55,355 bases of DNA from Burkholderiales bacterium (GTDB taxonomy: Bacteria > Pseudomonadota > Gammaproteobacteria > Burkholderiales > Burkholderiaceae_C), in contig JAEKLF010000095.1 of NCBI GenBank assembly GCA_019509985.1, positions 1-55,355 on the forward strand. The letters are read 5' to 3'. Of this stretch, positions 8,684 to 16,259 are shown piece by piece. Numbering within the stretch: position 1 is the first letter of the stretch; the number at the start of each line of letters is the position of its first letter. The notes under the pieces were generated by a model. The model had not been told where the DNA came from. It worked only from the letters and a program-made list of their open reading frames with translations, and did not search any database. The translations under genes were made by a program, and so were the position numbers.

Positions 8684-9744
8684 TGGGCGGCGCGGGCGCG
8701 AGTGCGCGCGACTACGGTCGCCTGCCCGATGGCCGGCTGGTGCGCGAGTACCGCCTCGACAACGGCCGCGGCCTGGTGCTGACGGCGCTGGACTGGGGCG
8801 GCATCGTCACAAGTTTATGGGTGCCCGATGGCTCCGGTCGCAGCGACAACGTCGTGCTGAGCCTGCGCGACCTGGACGCCTATCTGGCCGGTGCCGGCTC
8901 GCATCTGGGCGTCATCGCCGGGCGCTACGCGAACCGGATTGCAGGCGCGAGCTTCGAGCTCGACGGCGTGCGCCATCGGCTCGTGGCCAACGATGGCCCG
9001 AACTGCCTGCATGGCGGGCCACAGGGCTTCGGCGCGTCGCTGTGGCGGGGTGTGCCGCAACCGGTCGCCGCTGACGGCAGCGTCAGTCTGCTGCTGGAAC
9101 GCGAGAGCCCCGACGGCGAGATGGGATTTCCCGGCACGCTTCGGGTTGGCGTGCGCTACACGCTGGGCACGGACCAGAGCTGGCGCGTGGACTACGAAGC
9201 CCGCTGCGACCGGCCGACGGTCGTCAACCTGACCTCGCATGCCTACTTCAACCTGGCCGGTGCCGAGTCGGGCTCGGCGCTCGACCACCGGCTGACGCTG
9301 CACGCCAGCCGCTACACCGAGCCCGACGCGACAGGCGTGCCGGTGCGGCATTGCAGCGTCGACGGCACACCCTTCGACTTCCGCCGCGAGCGCGCCATCG
9401 GCGGGGACGTGGGCTACGACCACAACTGGCTGCTGGACCATCCGCTCGACGGCGCACTGCATCTGGCTGCGCGTTTGTGCGACCCGCTCTCCGGTCGTTG
9501 GATGGACGTGTTGACGACGGAGCCGGCCATCCAGTTCTATGCCGGCACCTGGCTGGGCGGCTCGCTGACGGGCCCTGGCGGCGCCCGCTACAAGCGCGGC
9601 ACCGGCGTCTGCCTGGAGACCCAGCACAGCCCCGACTCGCCCAACCGCCCCGTCGGGCCGGACTGGCCGAGCACGGTGCTGCGGCCGGGGGAGGTTTTCC
9701 GGTCGACGACGTTGCATCGGTTTGGGAGCTCGCTCGTGAGCTGA
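8683..9744 (+). CDS. galM: Aldose 1-epimerase (mutarotase)
   Basis: Interconverts the alpha and beta anomers of free sugars. Here it may supply the anomer needed by uronate dehydrogenase or speed xylose/uronate mutarotation. The ATG at 8683 overlaps the lactonase stop (TGATG), making a three-gene coupled operon udh-lactonase-galM; the protein has 353 aa. Family motifs include AGRYANRIAG, NCLHGGPQGF (His of the active site), NLTSHAYFNLAG (second His), YDHNWLLD and ETQHSPDSPN. No signal peptide is present. Confidence 0.92.
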   Translation: MGGAGASARDYGRLPDGRLVREYRLDNGRGLVLTALDWGGIVTSLWVPDGSGRSDNVVLSLRDLDAYLAGAGSHLGVIAGRYANRIAGASFELDGVRHRLVANDGPNCLHGGPQGFGASLWRGVPQPVAADGSVSLLLERESPDGEMGFPGTLRVGVRYTLGTDQSWRVDYEARCDRPTVVNLTSHAYFNLAGAESGSALDHRLTLHASRYTEPDATGVPVRHCSVDGTPFDFRRERAIGGDVGYDHNWLLDHPLDGALHLAARLCDPLSGRWMDVLTTEPAIQFYAGTWLGGSLTGPGGARYKRGTGVCLETQHSPDSPNRPVGPDWPSTVLRPGEVFRSTTLHRFGSSLVS

Positions 9745-10025
9745 CGGCGTGTTCGATGGGTTTGCGGCGAAGGGCAAACCTGAGCTTTCGTCGCCGGTTC
9801 AGCGTGTGGGCCGCAATGAGCAGTTGCCGGTCAACTGCCGCCGGTCGCGAAGCTCGGCTCTGGCGAACCGCGGCGAGTTGCCCGCTTGCGAGCGATATGG
9901 CTGGGCAGCACGTCCGTATCGGTCTTGGGGTGTGCTGACTGCCGACAGCCGACTATCCTCGGCGCGCGAGCGGCTGCACGTCTGCAGCTGCGCAAACAGT
10001 CCGGCTACGGGCCGGAAAACCCCAG
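9745..10025. other. Intergenic stretch without a supported gene
   Basis: This 281-bp stretch follows galM. Short open frames cross it but none has a ribosome binding site or a recognisable product, and no xylan-type operator is present. It may be remnant DNA at the left edge of the 9.7-13.8 kb segment. Confidence 0.5.
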
Positions 10026-11030
10026 ATGCGAACAACCCCGAATACGGCTGCCGGCACGGTCCATCACCTCGCAATTGACAGCCGGGTGCTCACTGGCAAT
10101 CTGCTCGGGGATCCGACGCTGCGCGCGATCGACGTCTATGTTCCGGCGGGGCATGATGGCCGCGGGCTGCCGCTGTTGGTCGATGTCGTGGGCTTCACCG
10201 CAGGCGGGCCGGCACACACGAACTGGAAGAACTTTGGCGAAAACGTGCCCGAGCGGCTCGACCGATTGATTGCGACCGGGGCCATGCCGCCCGTCGTCGT
10301 GGCTTTCCCGGACTGCTTCACCCGCCTTGGCGGCAACCAATATGTGAACTCGGCCGCGGTAGGGCGTTGGGACGATTTCCTGCGGGCCGAGGCAGTGCCG
10401 TTCGTCGAAGCCAGCTTCGGCTGCGGCGGGCCCGGCCGGCGGGGCATCTTCGGCAAGTCGAGCGGAGGCTATGGCGCCATGGTCCATGCGCTGCTGCACC
10501 CGGACTTCTGGAGCGCGGCGGCCGTGCACTCCGGCGACATGGGGTTCGAGCTTCTCTATCGGCACGAATTCGTTCCCGTGCTTCGAGCGCTTGCCAAGCA
10601 GCCCGACATCGGCGCATGGGTCGACGCCTTCTGGCAAGCCAGGAAGGTCAAGGACAGCGACGTGCATATCCTGATGATGCTGGCCCAGGCGGCGAGCTTC
10701 GATCCGGATCCCTCAGTGCCCTATGGCGTTCGCTTGCCGGTGACGCTGGATACCTGCGAGCTGATCCCCGAGCGCTGGGCGAACTGGATGGCCTGGGACC
10801 CGTTGAGCCTGGTCGAAAAACATGGGCGCGGACTGGCGGCGCTCAAGGCCCTGTACATCGATTGCGGCGATGTCGACCAGTACAACCTGGTGTATGGCGC
10901 CAGGCGAATGCACAAGCGGCTTGTCGCCATGGAAGTGGCGCATGTCTACGAGGAATTCGCTGACGACCACACCGCAGTCGACTATCGGATGGACATCAGC
11001 CTGCCGATGCTTGCCAAGGCGCTCACCTGA
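10026..11030 (+). CDS. Alpha/beta-hydrolase esterase (Fes/CE1-like)
   Basis: Serine esterase of 334 aa with an alpha/beta-hydrolase fold. The nucleophile elbow is FGKSSGG (Ser145 in G-x-S-x-G), a candidate acid lies in IDCGDVDQYN, and the C-terminal His is in FADDHTAVDY. The N-terminal SRVLTGNLLGDP followed by DVYVPAG is typical of the enterochelin-esterase/esterase-D superfamily, which includes feruloyl and acetylxylan esterases. There is no signal peptide. Its place in a xylan locus suggests removal of acyl groups from imported oligosaccharides, but that is inference. It starts 281 bp after galM without a strong ribosome binding site, and its flanks are degenerate. Confidence 0.8.
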   Translation: MRTTPNTAAGTVHHLAIDSRVLTGNLLGDPTLRAIDVYVPAGHDGRGLPLLVDVVGFTAGGPAHTNWKNFGENVPERLDRLIATGAMPPVVVAFPDCFTRLGGNQYVNSAAVGRWDDFLRAEAVPFVEASFGCGGPGRRGIFGKSSGGYGAMVHALLHPDFWSAAAVHSGDMGFELLYRHEFVPVLRALAKQPDIGAWVDAFWQARKVKDSDVHILMMLAQAASFDPDPSVPYGVRLPVTLDTCELIPERWANWMAWDPLSLVEKHGRGLAALKALYIDCGDVDQYNLVYGARRMHKRLVAMEVAHVYEEFADDHTAVDYRMDISLPMLAKALT

Positions 11031-11540
11031 GCAAGGCCGACGCCTGCGCAACATATCGGAGCGGCAATCCATGAACGGCGCAAATCAGGGGAGCGTCGGA
11101 AAGCCAGATCGCCGGCCATCGCGCTCGGGACCGTCGCGGCCTTCGTCACTGCCGGCGTGGTGTCGCGGGCCACGCCAGATGGCAACCTCCTCGCGAAGCT
11201 CCTCGGAGACCCAACCGGCGCCTCGCGCGGCATGAAGAAGCCGGGGTGAACGCCGCCATGGCGGCGGATGATGATGTCGGTAGGAAGGTTGCCGAGGAGG
11301 GTGGATGTCCTCATTGATCGGCCGCCATCACGCCGAAATCAGCGAACTGGTGGCCGCTGATCGCCGAAGCTCCCGGCGAAGCGCACTGGCGTCAACCAAA
11401 CCTGCGTCAAGGCCATCCTTGAGAGGCTTGTCCATCGATTCGCCGGTTCATCGGGTCGTTGATTAGGGTGCTGAATCAACGGGCTCCAATTGGTCGACCC
11501 ATCAAGCTGCCTAGGGAAAAACCTGGCAACTTCCCACGCG
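11031..11540. other. Degenerate intergenic region, 510 bp
   Basis: No intact gene is supported. One plus-strand frame (about 11098-11248) reads like a short signal segment followed by GNLLAKLLGDPT before a stop. This weakly resembles GNLLGDPT near the start of the esterase just upstream, so it could be a decayed duplicate N-terminus. Other frames are broken. No insertion-sequence ends were seen. Confidence 0.4.
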
Positions 11541-12677
11541 TCAGGGAATGATCAGCGGCCCGCTTCGGGGTCCTGGCACGGTCCGCCTGTGAACCATCTC
11601 GACGGGCATGACGATGTCGCGAGGGCCCTGGTAAGTCTCCCCGCGGCGCTGCGCCTCGATCAGCTGCATCAGGACCTCGACCGCGCGACGACCCATCTCA
11701 AGCAGCGGCTGGCGCACCGTCGTCATGCGCAACGTGCGGGCCATCAAGGTGTCGTCGAAACCTGCGATCGAGATGTCCCGAGGAACGCTCAATCCGCAAC
11801 CCTCCAGTGCGTCGATGCAGCCGAAGGCGATGTCGTCGCTGCCACAACAGACGGCCTCGGGCAACGGCTGACCGCGGTGGCGCTGCAGCCACTCCCCCAT
11901 GGCCTGCCGACCCCCTTCGAAAGTGAACCACGTGCGGATCACATGGTCGGACGCAATCTCCACCCCGGCTTCGGCATGGGCACGCAGGAAGCCGTCGACC
12001 CGGCGGTCCGCGCCCTTCACGTTCACCGGGCCACCCATGCAGAGGATGCGGCGATATCCAAGCCCGAGCATGTGGCGGGCGATGGCGTAGCCACCCGCTT
12101 CGTCATCCGCCTCGACGTTCACCTCGGCTCGCAACAGCCTGCCGGCATGGATCGTGACCATGGGGGTGTGCGGTGGTATCCAGGTGGTCGAGTCGTCTTC
12201 CAGGTAGGGCGCCAGCACGACGAGTCCATCGGCGCGTCCGTCACACAAGGCGGGGATGCGCTTTGGCGCTTCTTCCCAGCCGCTGAGTGGAAAGATGCAT
12301 GTGGTCTGGTGTGCCTCTGTCGCGCCCCGCACGACGCCGTTGAACACTTCCAGGAAGTAGAGGTTGGGTTCCTCATTGGCGATGTTGGCAACGAAGCCGA
12401 TGGCGTTGGTACGTTGGTACGTCAGCGCACGCGCGGTCGCGTTCGGCCGGTAGCGCAAGCGCTCCGCCGCCGCCAGCACGCGCTCACGCGTCTCGACCGA
12501 CACGCGCGTTGACCCCTTCGCGCCGTTGAGCGCGCAGGACGCGGCCACGTCGGAAACCCCTGCTTCTCGCGCGACGTCGGCGAGCGTGGGCAACTTGTGA
12601 CGATGGCTCTTTGGTGGCTTGGAAGGCTTGGGTATTGCGGACACTATCCGGTGGGCGGGAAGTACGGGGCGAGGCAC
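11541..12677 (-). CDS. LacI-family transcriptional regulator (second in locus)
   Basis: Repressor-type regulator of 378 aa. The LacI HTH LPTLADVAREAGVSDVAASC lies at about residues 29-48, preceded by a basic extension, and a sugar-binding effector domain follows. The HTH recognition region (VSDVAASCALNGAKG) differs from that of the first LacI protein, so it should read another operator. It is transcribed away from the GH27 remnant at 12881, which suggests it once controlled an alpha-galactoside function. The upstream 203 bp (12678-12880) shows no AGCGCTACC motif. An internal start is possible because the first 25 residues are unlike the family. Confidence 0.88.
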   Translation of the reverse strand: MPRPVLPAHRIVSAIPKPSKPPKSHRHKLPTLADVAREAGVSDVAASCALNGAKGSTRVSVETRERVLAAAERLRYRPNATARALTYQRTNAIGFVANIANEEPNLYFLEVFNGVVRGATEAHQTTCIFPLSGWEEAPKRIPALCDGRADGLVVLAPYLEDDSTTWIPPHTPMVTIHAGRLLRAEVNVEADDEAGGYAIARHMLGLGYRRILCMGGPVNVKGADRRVDGFLRAHAEAGVEIASDHVIRTWFTFEGGRQAMGEWLQRHRGQPLPEAVCCGSDDIAFGCIDALEGCGLSVPRDISIAGFDDTLMARTLRMTTVRQPLLEMGRRAVEVLMQLIEAQRRGETYQGPRDIVMPVEMVHRRTVPGPRSGPLIIP

Positions 12678-12880
12678 TCTAGCACCGGCGTCCCTCCGGC
12701 CACCTCACGTACCTCGAGGCACCGCGCCACTGGACGCCTAACCGGGCGCGACATGCTCTGCCCGTCGGCGTCTTGCCGCCCGACCTTCCGGGATCTTGAT
12801 GCGCATCCCCTGACCATCTTTAAGCGGCGGGCAATCCGTTCTGGTCTTCCCTAGTTAGTCCGAGAGTCGAACAATATAGG

Positions 12881-13783
12881 ATGCTCGCGCGGCACGGCCG
12901 CAATCATTTTCCCCAGATGATTCGGCGTCAAATCAAGTGCGCATCTTCCAGGTGTTCTATGTCCACATTCACTTCGAACATGCTCGTCTCTTCGGCGGAT
13001 TCATCGGCTACAAGTGCGGGCCGCGCTTTACAAGACCGCCTTCCACGTCACGACGTGGGGCACGACCGATTTGCGGTGAGAGACGGGATCGGCGAGTCCG
13101 GCTCCGAAGGTCGCCCCAGTCCGCCAACCGGCTCGAGCGCCTGGGACTGCCTGGGCGCGGCAACGACCGAAGCAGGCTTCTTGGCGAATGCGAATCTCAT
13201 GGCCGAGCGCCTCTTGCCCTTCGGGTATGACATCGCCATGGTCGGGCCCCGGTGGTATGCAGCGCAGGCGTCAGCTTCGGGCTACCGACCGTTTGCACCG
13301 TTGGAATTGGATGCCCATGGCCGACCGCAGCCCGCGGCAGACCGGTTCCCGAGCGCCATGGAAGGGCTCGGCTTCGCTCCGCTCGCATCTCGGGTTCACC
13401 GCCTCGGCTTGCGTTTCGGTGTGCACCTGATGCGCGGCATCCCCTGCCAGGCGGTGGGGCGGGGTTTGTCGATCGCCGGCAGCCAATGGGGTTGCGATGA
13501 GATCGCCAACCCCGACTCGACTTGCGCCTGGAACACCGACATGTGCGGCATCAAACTTGACCACCCGGGCGCCTTTGATTGGTACCGTGCCTGGTTGACT
13601 CAGCTCGCAGCATGCGGCGTAGACGCGGTCACTGTTGACGACCTCGCGTCACCGAACGGACAAGCTGGAGAAGTTGCCTTGATCCGCTGCGCGATCGACG
13701 CCATCGGCCGCCCCATCGAATTGACCTTGTCATCCAGCGCGGCGTCGCGGTATCAGAGCCGACCTTCACAGCCGCGTGTCTAA
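12881..13783 (+). pseudogene. GH27-like alpha-galactosidase remnant, truncated
   Basis: From about residue 79 onward the translation follows GH27 enzymes: a WDCLGAATTEAGFLANANLM segment, PFAPLELDAHGRPQPA, GLRFGVHLMRGIPCQAV, PDSTCAWNTDMCGIKLD and GVDAVTVDD. It then ends after about 220 homologous residues, so the second half of the barrel with the acid/base Asp is gone. The usual G-W-N-S-W-D is G-S-S-A-W-D, and the Lys two residues before the nucleophile Asp253 is Thr251. The first 78 residues look unrelated. I judge it a broken gene rather than a working enzyme. Together with the neighbouring LacI gene it looks like a decayed galactoside unit. Confidence 0.75.
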
Positions 13784-13905
13784 TCGCGGAGCCTGGTCAA
13801 TGACGCCAAGTCATACCGAGCTTCCGCTCTCGAAACGACGCTGGCGGCCATCAAGCCTGCTGCGAGCGGCAAAGAACTGCCTGTAGCTTCTCTTTGTTCA
13901 GGCGC

Positions 13906-13941
13906 AAAAAAAAGCGGCGGTCCGCTCGCGCAGGCCGCCGC
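13906..13941 (-). terminator. Rho-independent terminator of the FAH-fold dehydratase gene
   Basis: Read on the minus strand, GCGGCGG and CCGCCGC form a stem around a 14-base loop, followed by eight T residues. It lies 43 bp after the dehydratase stop. Confidence 0.85.
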
Positions 13942-13983
13942 AAGAGACAGGACGCCCACCAGCCCGGGCGTCCGACCAGAGAC

Positions 13984-15159
13984 TCAAGTGGGCATGTGCC
14001 CTCCGCGCAAATGCCTGAGGAGCGCGCCGACGCCAAAGGTCCACGCCGGGATCGCGTCGCTGCGTTGTACGGTGTTGACCAGCGCCCCCAGCGCCGGGCT
14101 TGAGATGGTCACGCGGTCGCCCAACTGGTGCGTGAAGCCGGCGCCCGGCGCGCCGCGGTCCTGGATGGGCGAGAACATGGTGCCGAGGAACAGCATGAAG
14201 CCGTCCGGGTACTGGTGGTGCGGGCCGCAGGTGTGGCGCACCAGTTCCAGCGGGTCGCGGCTGATCTCCTGCATGCGGCTGATGCCCTCCAGCACGAAAC
14301 CGTCGTCCGCGCCGTCGATGCGCAGGCCGACCTCGGCGGCGCGCACCGTGTCCAGCGTGAAGCGCTCATCGAACAGGCGGATGAAGGGGCCGATGGCGCA
14401 GGAGCCGTTGTTGTCCTTGGCCTTGCCGAGCAGCAGCGCGCTGCGGCCCTCGATGTCGCGCAGGTTGACGTCGTTGCCCAGCGTGGCGCCGACGACCTCG
14501 GCGCGGCCGTTGACGGCCAGCACGACCTCGGGCTCGGGGTTGTTCCACTGCGAGTCCGGATGCAGGCCGACGGCCGCGCCAAAGCCCACCGCCGACATCG
14601 GTTGGGCCTTGGTGAAGACCTCGGCGTCCGGCCCCAGGCCCACCTCCAGGTAGGGCGACCATGCGCCGCGGGCCATGAAGTCGGCCTTGAGGCGCTGGGC
14701 CGCCTCGGAGCCGGGGCGGATGGCGGACAGGTCGCCGCCGAGCGTCGCCTGCAGCTGCTCGCGCAGCGCATGGGCCCGCGCCGCGTCGCCGCCGGCCTGG
14801 GCCTCGATGACGCGCTCCAGCAGGCTGACGGCGAAGGTCACGCCGCAGGCCTTGATGGCTTGCAGGTCGCACGGCGCCAGCAGCCGGGGCAGGGTGGCGT
14901 CGGGCTGCGCCGAAACTGCGTTGTCCAGCACGGCCTCGGCCCGGGCGAGCGCCACGCCGGGGGCGCGCCGGGCGATGTCCAGTACCTCGGGATGGTCCAG
15001 CAATTCGGCCATCGTGCGCGCATGGGCGGACAGGTCGATCAGCTCGCCGTGCCGCATGGCCACGATGGCGGGGCCGGCAGTGTCATTGCGCCAGACGCGG
15101 CCGAGCAGCAGCGCATCGTCGGCATCCGTGGGCAGGAAATGGTTGAACGCCTGATTCAT
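13984..15159 (-). CDS. FAH-fold 2-keto-3-deoxy-sugar-acid dehydratase (XylX-like)
   Basis: Predicted to convert a 2-keto-3-deoxy-pentonate (xylonate or arabinonate) to alpha-ketoglutarate semialdehyde, as XylX does in the Caulobacter Weimberg pathway. The 391-aa protein has the family length and motifs: LAPCDLQAIKACGVTFAVSL (91-112, approximate), WNNPEPEVVL (205-214, metal Glu), GNDVNLRDIEGRSALL (228 onward), KAKDNNGSCAIGPF and HQYPDGFMLFLGTMF. Assignment to XylX rather than other FAH enzymes rests on my memory of that sequence and on the context. An operator-like motif sits just before the start at 15170. The rest of the oxidative pentose pathway is not in the window. Confidence 0.85.
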   Translation of the reverse strand: MNQAFNHFLPTDADDALLLGRVWRNDTAGPAIVAMRHGELIDLSAHARTMAELLDHPEVLDIARRAPGVALARAEAVLDNAVSAQPDATLPRLLAPCDLQAIKACGVTFAVSLLERVIEAQAGGDAARAHALREQLQATLGGDLSAIRPGSEAAQRLKADFMARGAWSPYLEVGLGPDAEVFTKAQPMSAVGFGAAVGLHPDSQWNNPEPEVVLAVNGRAEVVGATLGNDVNLRDIEGRSALLLGKAKDNNGSCAIGPFIRLFDERFTLDTVRAAEVGLRIDGADDGFVLEGISRMQEISRDPLELVRHTCGPHHQYPDGFMLFLGTMFSPIQDRGAPGAGFTHQLGDRVTISSPALGALVNTVQRSDAIPAWTFGVGALLRHLRGGHMPT

Positions 15160-15169
15160 TGTCTTGAAT

Positions 15170-15183
15170 TGTGAGCGCTACCG
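15170..15183. promoter_or_regulatory. XylR/LacI-type operator candidate, dehydratase gene
   Basis: TGTGAGCGCTACCG contains the shared AGCGCTACC core 11 bp upstream of the dehydratase ATG at 15159. A bound repressor there would block transcription or ribosome access. Confidence 0.6.
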
Positions 15184-15224
15184 GACTTGCCGCCAAGTCG
15201 ATGACCCCTCAAGGCAGGGGCCGA

Positions 15225-15905
15225 TCAGGACAAGATGAGGTAGGCGGGGTAGCGCTGCTGGATCTCGTCTACCGAGGCGAGGGTGCCGGACAGATGCTCG
15301 CGCACGGCGAGCTGGGCGCCTTGCGCATCACCCGACTCAATGGCGAGCAGGATGGCCTGGTGGCCGGCCAGGATGGACTCGGCCTTGCCCTCGGTCGGCG
15401 CATGCAGCAGGCGCAGCCGGTCGATGTGGCCCGACATGCGGGTCACCACCGACCACAGCCGAGGCAGGCCCGCGGCGACGTACATCAGCCGGTGGAATTC
15501 CTTGTCGGCCGCGATGAAGGCGGGGTAATCCTTGCTGGCGGCGAGGCCCACCTGGCGCGCCAGCTGGGCGCGCAGGTCGTCGATCACTGCCTGGTCGTGC
15601 GAAACGGCCAGCAGGCCGGCGATCTCGATTTCGATGGAGCGGCGCAGGAAGTGCGCTTCGCGCGCTGCCGGCACGTCGATGCGGCTGACCTGCGTCGTGT
15701 ACTGCGCCCGGATCATCACCAGGCCCTCTTCACTGAGCCGGATGAGGGCGTCGCGCACGGGGGTCTGGCTGACGCCGAACTGCTGGGCCAGCACGGAGCG
15801 ATCGAGGGCGCTGCCGGGCTCCAGCTCCAGCGAAATGATGGCAGCGCGAAGCGCCTCGACGACCTGCGGCGCCGCGTGGCGGGTGGGATCTAGCGTGAAG
15901 TTCAT
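15225..15905 (-). CDS. GntR-family regulator with FCD (FadR C-terminal) domain
   Basis: Transcription factor of 226 aa from the ATG at 15905, with a GntR winged helix (APQVVEALRAAIISLELEPG, then FGVSQTPVRDALIRL) and an all-helical FCD ligand domain. The FCD metal-site residues are visible in EFHRLMYV and in His-containing helices (MSGHIDRLRLLH, GHQAILLAI). An in-frame ATG at 15995 would add 30 residues of unlikely sequence. FCD regulators commonly sense sugar acids or uronates. It lies divergent from the TonB receptor gene, with the inverted repeat ACTAATACATTAGT between them as a candidate site. Confidence 0.88.
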   Translation of the reverse strand: MNFTLDPTRHAAPQVVEALRAAIISLELEPGSALDRSVLAQQFGVSQTPVRDALIRLSEEGLVMIRAQYTTQVSRIDVPAAREAHFLRRSIEIEIAGLLAVSHDQAVIDDLRAQLARQVGLAASKDYPAFIAADKEFHRLMYVAAGLPRLWSVVTRMSGHIDRLRLLHAPTEGKAESILAGHQAILLAIESGDAQGAQLAVREHLSGTLASVDEIQQRYPAYLILS

Positions 15906-16057
15906 TTCGGATTGAAGGCCCAATCTGCCGCTGGCGCGCGAATGATGGGCGCCATTGTCATCGGGTGTGGAACGCATGCCGAACGGCGTCGGCAAGTCGG
16001 GCGGGCGTTCAGCAGATGGGCGTCAAGGGGTGCGATCGGTGAGCGACGAAGCGCTGC

Positions 16058-16071
16058 TGAGAGCGCTACCC
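16058..16071. promoter_or_regulatory. XylR/LacI-type operator candidate, distal site of TonB receptor gene
   Basis: TGAGAGCGCTACCC carries the shared core, 123 bp upstream of the second copy at 16181. Two sites this far apart could support repression by DNA looping. Confidence 0.55.
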
Positions 16072-16120
16072 GCGTTGCGAAAGAGTGGCGAGGCCCGGGC
16101 GAATTTCTTCCTTCTTGCCC

Positions 16121-16134
16121 ACTAATACATTAGT
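16121..16134. promoter_or_regulatory. Inverted repeat, candidate GntR/FCD operator
   Basis: ACTAATACATTAGT is a perfect 6-2-6 inverted repeat in otherwise GC-rich DNA, just upstream of the -35 of the receptor promoter. Its size fits a GntR-family dimer site. The match to the neighbouring regulator is inferred from position only. Confidence 0.5.
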
Positions 16135-16145
16135 ACACACCCTCG

Positions 16146-16174
16146 TTGACGATGCCTGGATGTGCTCGTAAATT
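16146..16174 (+). promoter_or_regulatory. Sigma-70 promoter of the TonB receptor gene
   Basis: TTGACG at 16146-16151 and TAAATT at 16169-16174 are separated by 17 bp. The proximal operator copy begins at about +1. Confidence 0.65.
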
Positions 16175-16180
16175 GAAAAA

Positions 16181-16194
16181 TGTGCGCGCTACCA
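16181..16194. promoter_or_regulatory. XylR/LacI-type operator candidate, proximal site of TonB receptor gene
   Basis: TGTGCGCGCTACCA is a one-base variant of the shared core and lies just downstream of the -10 element, a classical repressor position. Confidence 0.6.
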
Positions 16195-16259
16195 TTTCTT
16201 GATGAGGCGGCTTTTCGCCGCGGTTGGCGCCGGATCACAGAACCCATAAGGAGACATTC

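Larger units (their letters stand above)
15906..16259. other. Control region between gntR-type gene and TonB receptor
   Basis: This 354-bp divergent spacer has no gene. It contains two AGCGCTACC-type sites (16058 and 16181), one GntR-like inverted repeat (16121) and a good sigma-70 promoter (16146-16174). The receptor therefore appears to have the richest control in the locus. Confidence 0.65.

Noticed and set aside
11031..11540. Insertion-sequence remnant
   Set aside because: No terminal inverted repeats, target duplication or transposase motif could be recognised.
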